DNA of 51,661 nt from Phytophthora quininea. Its lineage: Eukaryota; Oomycota; Peronosporomycetes; Peronosporales; Peronosporaceae. The number at the start of each line of letters is the position of its first letter. Within the stretch, counting starts at the first letter, position 1. The stretch spans positions 1-51,661 of the forward strand of contig JAAVTG010000073.1 of the NCBI GenBank assembly GCA_011947345.1. The letters run 5' to 3'. The position numbers and the translations under genes are program-made. Positions 45,701 through 51,661 of the stretch are shown here, piece after piece. A model generated the notes under the pieces. It did not search any database, had not been told where the DNA came from, and saw nothing but the letters and a program-made list of their open reading frames with translations.

Positions 45701-47660
45701 TGTTGGTCGAGGAAGAAGAGAGCAGGCCTGGGTATGACGAGGCGCTGGTCAATGCCCGTGAAGCTTTGCTAGAGATCGAGTCGGGCTACTCGTGCGTCCC
45801 CGGCGAGTTTGGTCGATCCCTGCAGTTTATCGACCGTGAATTCCCTCCGGACGCGACGTCGTTGACGGGTTGCTCACACGAATTGGAGATCGCTCCACAA
45901 TGGAAAGTGTCGTCGGCGATCAACATTGCGTCTGGACTCTTCGACGGTGGCACCGATCCGGACGATGTACGGGTTGGTCGTTTGGACGATGCGTGGTTGT
46001 TGAGTGCGCTGAGCATTATCGCAGCTTCGGGTGGCGTCGACGACGGCAAAGTGGACTTCCTCATCGACCGGTTGTTCGTCACCAAGCAGACTTCTCTCAC
46101 GGGATCGTATGCCTTACGTCTCTATCAGAACTGTCAATGGGAGACGGTCATCGTCGACGACCATTTCCCGTGCTGTACGACTCGGCTGAGCGAGAAGCTG
46201 CCGGCATGGGCGAAGACGACGACCCAGAGGCGTTACTGAGTGCTGGGGCCGCGTTCGCCCATAGTCGCGACTTTGAAGAGTTGTGGGTCCCGTTAGTGGA
46301 GAAGGCCTTCGCCAAGTACTATGGCGGGTATGCAGCGCTCGAGGGAGGATACGTGCACCACGCGTTGCGGATCCTCTCCGGTTGCGAGTGTGAGGAGGTG
46401 TTTTTGGCCCCGGCAGCTCGTGGGGCGTTGAAGAAGACGCTGTGGCAACAGCTGAAGTTGTTCCGGAAGAACCGCTTCCTGCTGGGCGCAGCGTCACTGC
46501 CCACCGCCCACGCTGATCCAGCGCTACGAGCCTCGGGACTGGTCTTCGACGCCTGCTATGTGATCTACGACGTGCGCGATGTGGATGGCGCGCAGCTCCT
46601 GCAACTGCGAAATCCGCCAGGAGACCACCAGGAATGGAAAGGCGACTGGAGCGATGGCTCTCGAATGTGGACGCGGCGTCTGCGCAAGCGCTTGGGCGTT
46701 CGCAAAGGTGACACTGGAGATGACAACACGTTCTGGATGAGCTTCGACGACTTCTGCCACGCCTTCCGAGCGCTATACGTGTGTCGCTATTACGACCCGG
46801 ACAAGTGGTCCGTCAAGACCATCGACGGTCGCTTCTCTCGCGAAAGCGCCACTGCCAGCGGACTGCCCACCCGACACAACCCTGGCTGCAACGGGCTGGA
46901 CAACAACCCGCACTTCTCACTGCGAGTATCGAGACCAACGGAAGTCATCGTGACTATCACCCAAGTGGACTCTCGCGGCATGGCGCCGGTCACGGTATTG
47001 CCGATCGCGGTGTATATCGTCGCGCAGGACTCCCAGAAGGACCGCGCTCGACGTGTCACCGCTCTCAAGCAGGAGGACGTGGTCGCCCACAGCGGAGTCC
47101 CCGTCCGGAACCGCGAGTTGAGAGTGCAGTGCGAACTGGCAGCTCGCACGTACACGATGCTGGTGGCTGCGTACTTGAGCGGAATGGAGGGCCCGTTCCG
47201 AGTGCACATCCAGAGCAACTACCCCGTGGAGTTCGAGCAGATCTGGCCCGCCGCTTGGAAGACTGCGAACGGTGCAGCGTCGTCGACTGCGCCCCCAGCC
47301 ACGTTCGCGGAGAGGATGGCGGATAAAATGAAGCACACTGTGGCCGAGTCGTCTGCAGGCGCTAAGCTGATGGCCAAAAAGCAGGAACTAACCAGCAAAC
47401 TGGCAGCTGGCGCAGCGATCATCGACAATGTGATGAGAGACGAAGAGAGCATTCTGGAGGAGCAACTGGCCAAGCAGCAGCAAGACGAAGCAGAGGAAGC
47501 GCAGCGACAGGAAACTCGACTCACCGGCAAGAAAGCCAAAACCCCAGACGCTTCCAAGAAGAACCCGTGGGTCGAGCAGTGGGACGAAAGCCAAGGCAAG
47601 CCCTTCTACTTTAACAAACAGACCGGCGTGTCGTCCTGGGAGAAACCTGAAGACTTTTGA
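39740..47660 (+). CDS. DEK1-like calpain pseudoprotease with C2, many membrane spans and a WW domain
   Basis: Signal peptide (ENAAWLVLLLLQLQRLVAVT), a C2-like domain (NLTLTIVEMRKLPNLDGFGR; VWNSLNPKWP; VRIWDKD) and a large extracytoplasmic part, then about 20 membrane segments (41,060-44,560), a cytoplasmic linker, and a calpain core. The protease motif GDCWLL reads DDAWLLSAL: Cys is Ala (GCG 45991-45993). The His motif GHAY reads DACY: His is Ala (GCC 46551-46553). The Asn motif is kept as RNPPG (46611). The C2L domain (HFSLRVSRPTEVIVTITQ) follows, then a WW domain (NPWVEQWDESQGKPFYFN...SSWEKP). Thirteen one-base breaks (near 40118, 40297, 40614, 41288, 41572, 42392, 42766, 42970, 43035, 43440, 44280, 45352, 46173) are all healed by adding a base. 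An upstream ATG at 39695 is also in frame. Confidence 0.85.
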
Positions 47661-47767
47661 CGCAAGTTGTTGTTGTTGCACTTGACATGGCTACATTGTT
47701 ATAATATGGCTACATTTGTTATTGTTCAGCTTCGTATACAATTTTCAAGATCTCGGGCGTTAAAGCA

Positions 47768-48670
47768 ATGGATGCCCAACGCGCGCTGCTCGACTCGCTC
47801 ATGGGCTTCAACCGCGACGGGGATCGGCCCGACGAGGACGTCAAGGACTTCAGCCACGCCCGCGTGTGCAAGTCCTGGCTGTGTGGCCTCTGTCCGCGCG
47901 AGCTGTTCCAGAACACGCGGCTGGACGCGGGCGCGTGTCCGAATCTACACGTGCCGGAGCTCAAGGCGCGCTACGAGGCCGAGCGCCTCAAACGGGACTT
48001 TGGCTACGAACGGGACCTGGCCAAGGAGCTGTCCAAGCTGCTAGCCGAGGTGGAGAAGAAGATCGCCAAGGGCCAGAGGCGGCTGGACGAGGACGGGGAC
48101 GGACAGGACCGAGCGCAGGCGCTGCAGCTGACGCAGCAGATCCAGGAGACGGTCAAGCAGGCGGACAAGAAGACGCAGGAAGGACAAGTGGACGAGAGCG
48201 TGGAGCTGCTCAAGCAGGTAGGAGAGCTCAAGCGCAAGCGTAAGGAGCTGCTCAAAGAAGGACCGACCGACGTCAACCAGAAGCTGCGCGTCTGCGACGT
48301 GTGCGGAGCGTTCCTGAGCATTTTTGATAGTGAGCGGAGACTGGCCGACCACTTTGGAGGGAAACTACATGTCGGGTACATGCAGATCCGCAAGAAGTTG
48401 GCCGAGATGGCGGAGACTGAGAGTGTTAAGCAACAGGGCGAGAGGAATGAGACGTCGCCCAAGAGACCCACGAGACGCAGGTCCAGATCCAGGTCGAGAC
48501 GACGTCGAGCGCAACCGGATCGGAGACGGTCGGATCGAGAGCGAAGGAGAGACAGAAGCGGCTCCAGAAGTCGAGAGAGACGTCGAGATCGCGGCCCGAG
48601 ACGGCACCGTAGACGATCCGTGAGCTCGAGTCGAAGTCGAAGTCGCAGTCGGGATCGAAGACGGCGCTAG
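47768..48670 (+). CDS. LUC7L: LUC7-like U1 snRNP splicing factor
   Basis: Intact 300-residue single-exon gene. U1 snRNP-associated protein helping 5' splice-site choice, in the nucleus. First zinc finger is CCCH-type: VCKSWLCGLCPRELFQNTR with ACPNLHV. A long coiled coil with Lys/Glu/Gln heptads follows (about residues 75-165). The second finger is C2H2-type: RVCDVCGAFLSIFDSERRLADHF then GKLHVGY. The C-terminus is RS/RR-rich (RSRSRSRRRR, RSRSRDRRRR), typical of LUC7L. ATG 47768 begins MDAQRALLDSLMG, the conserved LUC7 start. No frame breaks. Confidence 0.95.
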   Translation: MDAQRALLDSLMGFNRDGDRPDEDVKDFSHARVCKSWLCGLCPRELFQNTRLDAGACPNLHVPELKARYEAERLKRDFGYERDLAKELSKLLAEVEKKIAKGQRRLDEDGDGQDRAQALQLTQQIQETVKQADKKTQEGQVDESVELLKQVGELKRKRKELLKEGPTDVNQKLRVCDVCGAFLSIFDSERRLADHFGGKLHVGYMQIRKKLAEMAETESVKQQGERNETSPKRPTRRRSRSRSRRRRAQPDRRRSDRERRRDRSGSRSRERRRDRGPRRHRRRSVSSSRSRSRSRDRRRR

Positions 48671-48838
48671 AGGATCGTAATATAGAACTGCCAACTACAA
48701 GTGATCTCCCTCGCCAGCAATAAAGCTCCTATGTTGTTGTGCCATTCAACTTATTCATCAAGCTTATAGAATCACTCACGTCGCTCTCCTGCCGAATTAC
48801 TAGGAACATAACTAACTACACATTGCCCTTGACCTCGC

Positions 48839-49936
48839 TCACTTGTTTGCTTCCGCTCTGGATCTCGTACGCGGTTCTCTCTCCTCACTTCCACTCAATT
48901 CATTTCTCTCCTCTTGGGCAGCCGCGACAGAGTTCTTTCTAGCAGTGCCATCGCTGCAGGATTTGTTTGAGTTACGAGCAGCCTCCTTGCGCAGCTTGAC
49001 TTCCAGGATGCCCTCCATGACCTTGAGGTGCTTTTCTTGCAGCTCGATGATACGCTCGAAGGCGTTCCCTTGCTGCATTCGTATGTCGGTCATTACAGCA
49101 GTGAGCCCCATCAACACATCGCGAGTGCTTGACGCTTCCTGGTCGTACGCATGGGAAATCTTTCTGCTTGTGGCGTCGGTGAGCCGCTCGATGGCGCCAA
49201 GAAGCGACGCATCGTGCACTGCTACGGCCGGCTTGGAGGTTTCCTCGCTAGAAGCAGAGTCGTCTGGAGTCGTTGAATCCGCCTCTGTTTCCTTGCCCTC
49301 GAGATCGGCGACCGCTTTCGAGTCCAGTATGTTGCGCAAGTGAGACTTCCGGTAACTCGCGGTGTTGCCGGCGTTCCCAGATGGCGTGTACACGTCGCGT
49401 AATGTGCCCCAGTACTCTTTGTATCCGGCGCTGCGACGATCAAACACCTCCGTGTTGCGGACAGTGAAAGCGTCTGCATGGCGGGTGCTGCTGGCGTGGT
49501 ACTCGGCGTTGAAGGGCCGAAGCTTTTTCGCCAACTTGGTGCTGCCAAATACCCCAGTTTCCGTCTGGACCAAAGTCTTGGCAGCTCGCAGTTCGCCACT
49601 CGTGTACGAAGTCGTACTCAAGGCTTGTTGGCGTCTTCTCGGCACTCCATTCAATGCTCGACCAACATCGTGATGCAAATGTCGCCAACGTGAGTTGTCC
49701 GCCTGCTCCATTGCAACAATATTCTCTGGAGAAGCGGCGACGATTCTCTCGTGAGCTCCAGCTTCTGGCGTCACAGTGTGCCTGTCGTAGGGGTGGAGAC
49801 TCATGCGCCTCACCGCTTCCGACTCGGCAATGATCTGCCGCGACGAACCCGGCGAGCCTGCATGGAATACACGGCGTCGTTGCAGGGGCGTCCTGTTCGG
49901 TGGCGATGACGCGGGGCGCTTTCCATTGCTCGTCAT
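48839..49936 (-). CDS. Unrecognised protein, paralogue of the gene at 22341-23445
   Basis: Single-exon, 365 residues from ATG 49936 (MTSNGKRPASSPPNRTPLQR), the first true ATG in the frame. The N-terminus is basic and Ser/Pro-rich and may carry a nuclear signal (PLQRRRVFHAG). The central KEYWGTLRDVYTPSG matches VYWDTLRDVYS of the other copy. Then comes a C-terminal helical region (MQQGNAFERIIELQEKHLKV) and an acidic/basic end. No known domain identified. It is convergent with the LUC7-like gene, 170 bp apart. Confidence 0.75.
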   Translation of the reverse strand: MTSNGKRPASSPPNRTPLQRRRVFHAGSPGSSRQIIAESEAVRRMSLHPYDRHTVTPEAGAHERIVAASPENIVAMEQADNSRWRHLHHDVGRALNGVPRRRQQALSTTSYTSGELRAAKTLVQTETGVFGSTKLAKKLRPFNAEYHASSTRHADAFTVRNTEVFDRRSAGYKEYWGTLRDVYTPSGNAGNTASYRKSHLRNILDSKAVADLEGKETEADSTTPDDSASSEETSKPAVAVHDASLLGAIERLTDATSRKISHAYDQEASSTRDVLMGLTAVMTDIRMQQGNAFERIIELQEKHLKVMEGILEVKLRKEAARNSNKSCSDGTARKNSVAAAQEERNELSGSEEREPRTRSRAEANK

Positions 49937-50022
49937 GCTGTCAATGCCGTCGCTTCCTGCCACGCCCCGGACCAGTAACTACTGTCACAGCATTCAATTG
50001 GCTACTTCTCGAGGGTTCGATG

Positions 50023-50561
50023 TCATTGCTGTGGGTTGCGATCTGGCGTTGCTGCTGGCCATGCGCAACCTCGTCGATCGCCTCTCCTCTGCTGGTGCTG
50101 GTGCTGGTAGGAACGAACCTGCGCATCGTCGTGCACACGACTTGGCGTTTGAAGCTGTGCTTCACTTCGGACGCCCCTCTGACCTTGACTCGGAGCTTGC
50201 GACTGTGTCTGGGTGTGGGTCTGCTGAGTCAGAGGCTGGGATTGACTCGCGATCGATGGCAGCGTCGGTGTCTGAGCAGGCAGCGCTTGCGTCTGCGCCT
50301 GCTGCTGTTGTAGCTGCTGACTCTTCTCCTTCTCCTGCGCCTTCTGCAGTCGGTGTGAGTTGGTGCGCTCCTTGTGCACGTCCCAGGCGCGCGTGCGGAA
50401 GTTGGAGTTCATGACCACGGGCTTGGCTTCTTGCCGCCGTGCACGGCGTAGTGGACGTGGCAGATCTTGCACAGCACGAAGCGGCCGGCGTCGTCCACGC
50501 TCAGCACGTCCGGGTCTGCCAAGATACTAGGCGGCCACCAGTTGGCTTTGCGCTTGGGCAT
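50023..50561 (-). CDS. Zinc-finger protein with Gln-rich tail
   Basis: Starts MPKRKANWWPPSILADPDVL at ATG 50561. A C-x2-C pair (FVLCKICHVHY) is followed by RAWDVHKERTNSH, giving a C2H2- or BED-like finger. After HGGKK one base is missing near 50,430 (CC run); adding it joins PKPVVMNSNFRTRAWDVH in frame. The rest is a Gln/Thr/Ser-rich low-complexity tail (QQLQQQQAQTQALPAQT) with no further domain. A nucleic-acid-binding role is inferred from the finger only. An intron in the tail cannot be excluded, so the 3' end is uncertain. A 13-bp palindrome TTCACTTAGTGAA lies 24-36 bp upstream (50585-50597). Confidence 0.55.
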
Positions 50562-51661
50562 GACGGTCGAGCGAGCTGCTGCTTTTCACTTAGTGAACCT
50601 TTGCTTTGGGCTCCTCAATTGTTCCGTTACGTCTCGCCCCTTCACACACACTGGGAGGAAGCTGCAGCCCTAATGAGAGTCCGTCACCGCCTGTCGAGGA
50701 GGCCAAATGGGTCGCCAAGTCGATTTGAGCCCGCGGCCTTGAGAATGCACGTGGAGAAGGCTGCTGGCCTTGTTCTTCTGCGTCTTCTTGTTCGCCTAGA
50801 GTCTGAGCGTGACGGTCGCTAGCACGTTGGAGGAGGCGCGAGGCTCGCTGCAGAGGTGCAGAGCGGTGGGCAGTGGCGCGGGCAGTCGTGTGGGGCGTGG
50901 GCGAGCGCTTGCGAGCGAGCGAGCTTTGGACGAGCAGCTCGTTAGGTGAAGACTGCGTGTCTCGTTGCTATCCCGATTAGTTGTGTTCGTGTCTGTTTTG
51001 TTCCACGACCAAACGCCGCATTATGACTATAGCGAGGGAAAACCATGGAAACATTTTTTACGGCAATGATCGGCGCTCCCGAAGCAGGACCCGACGGTCA
51101 ACAAAAGGGCCGTCAACTTGACCAAGCACGAACAAGATAAGATGCAGCTTTGGAGGCTCCAATGGAGCGGGAGGGCACCAACACAACGGTTTGCAGTCTT
51201 TAGCGACAGATTCGTACATGAGATTTCCCACCTTTGTTTTGGGGAAAAGCTCTTTGATACCTGCAGAAGTATCGCTGCCGAACGACCAGCTTCTTGTCGG
51301 CTAGCAGTCGACTTTGGGTCTGGAGTTGGTAGGATGATTCACTCAAGTCGTAAGCTCCTCTGGCGAGACAACCGAACGATCCGCCTAAACAATTATACTT
51401 GCTTTCTTGTAGCAGCTCTTCTTGGTCCGTGGCATAGATATTTCAAGCTTCCTCATGAACGATATCTTCGTGACAGCGCTAGTCAGCGTCGGAGTGTTGA
51501 GCGATCTCCATGCCTGCACACCATGTAGTCAAAATGCTCATTTTCGCCTTGTTTTACAACGACCGCTTTGTTCCGTTACAAAAGCAGCTGTCTTTTTCAG
51601 CCAATCACCGCCAGGTTGAAGTCTGCAGAAAGATGCCGGCGGTCAAATGGGCGCGATGGCC
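50562..51661. other. Window end without a supportable gene
   Basis: About 1.1 kb. The first part is presumably the promoter of the zinc-finger gene. The longest ORF (51118-51528, plus) begins with TTG, has no recognisable motif and unremarkable composition; I do not call it. Confidence 0.4.

Noticed and set aside
40118..46173. Programmed ribosomal frameshifting as the reason for repeated frame changes in the calpain
   Set aside because: There are more than a dozen sites in varied sequence contexts, and the same pattern occurs in unrelated genes; a run-length sequence error is simpler.
51118..51528. 136-residue ORF near the right end
   Set aside because: Starts with TTG, no motif, no supporting promoter or splice signals.
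1..51661. CRISPR arrays, tRNA or rRNA genes
   Set aside because: No regularly spaced short repeats and no recognisable cloverleaf or rRNA sequence were seen; the DNA is eukaryotic in gene structure.

Overview
The window looks like nuclear DNA of an oomycete, most likely Phytophthora or a close relative. The grounds are short introns (about 55-100 bp, GT..AG, usually with a CTAAC-type branch site), densely packed GC-rich genes, oomycete-style Inr sequences (TCATTYY..CA-rich) 20-50 bp before several start codons, bZIP basic regions without the invariant Asn, a DEK1-like multi-membrane calpain, and hAT and Merlin transposons. The species call is inference.

Layout. 1-5.7 kb: an ATX1-type copper chaperone, an unrecognised minus-strand ORF, and a large repeat-containing membrane protein with an F-box. 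5.7-9.7 kb (minus): a SNF2 ATPase carrying two RING fingers and SUMO-interaction-like motifs. 9.7-12.2 kb: a broken and an intact bZIP gene in tandem. 12.3-15.4 kb: a hAT transposase and a MITE-like inverted-repeat element. 15.5-23.4 kb: a PP2A B56-like subunit, an EGF-repeat receptor kinase, TAF11, and a gene of an unrecognised family. 23.5-35.7 kb: a very large inverted duplication with arms of about 5.7 kb around a 769-bp spacer. Each arm carries a coiled-coil protein gene, an SDP1-like triacylglycerol lipase gene and two small Arg-rich ORFs. 35.7-37.6 kb: a Merlin element abutting a third copy of one small-ORF unit. 38.6-51.7 kb: a SAM methyltransferase, a roughly 8-kb catalytically dead calpain with a WW domain, a LUC7-like splicing factor, a second member of the unrecognised family, and a zinc-finger/Gln-rich protein.

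Most long genes are interrupted by single-base frame breaks. Almost every break is repaired by adding one base, generally in a run of identical bases. The segments otherwise read as normal conserved protein, so I treat these as probable homopolymer contractions in the assembly rather than decay. Gene spans below ignore them and the breaks are listed. True decay is called only where there is an in-frame stop or a lost catalytic residue.

The genes do not form one pathway; this is ordinary gene-dense euchromatin disturbed by one large duplication and several transposons. Among the genes are chromatin and transcription functions (SNF2-RING, TAF11, bZIP), RNA processing (LUC7), signalling (receptor kinase, PP2A B56, calpain), lipid mobilisation and copper handling.
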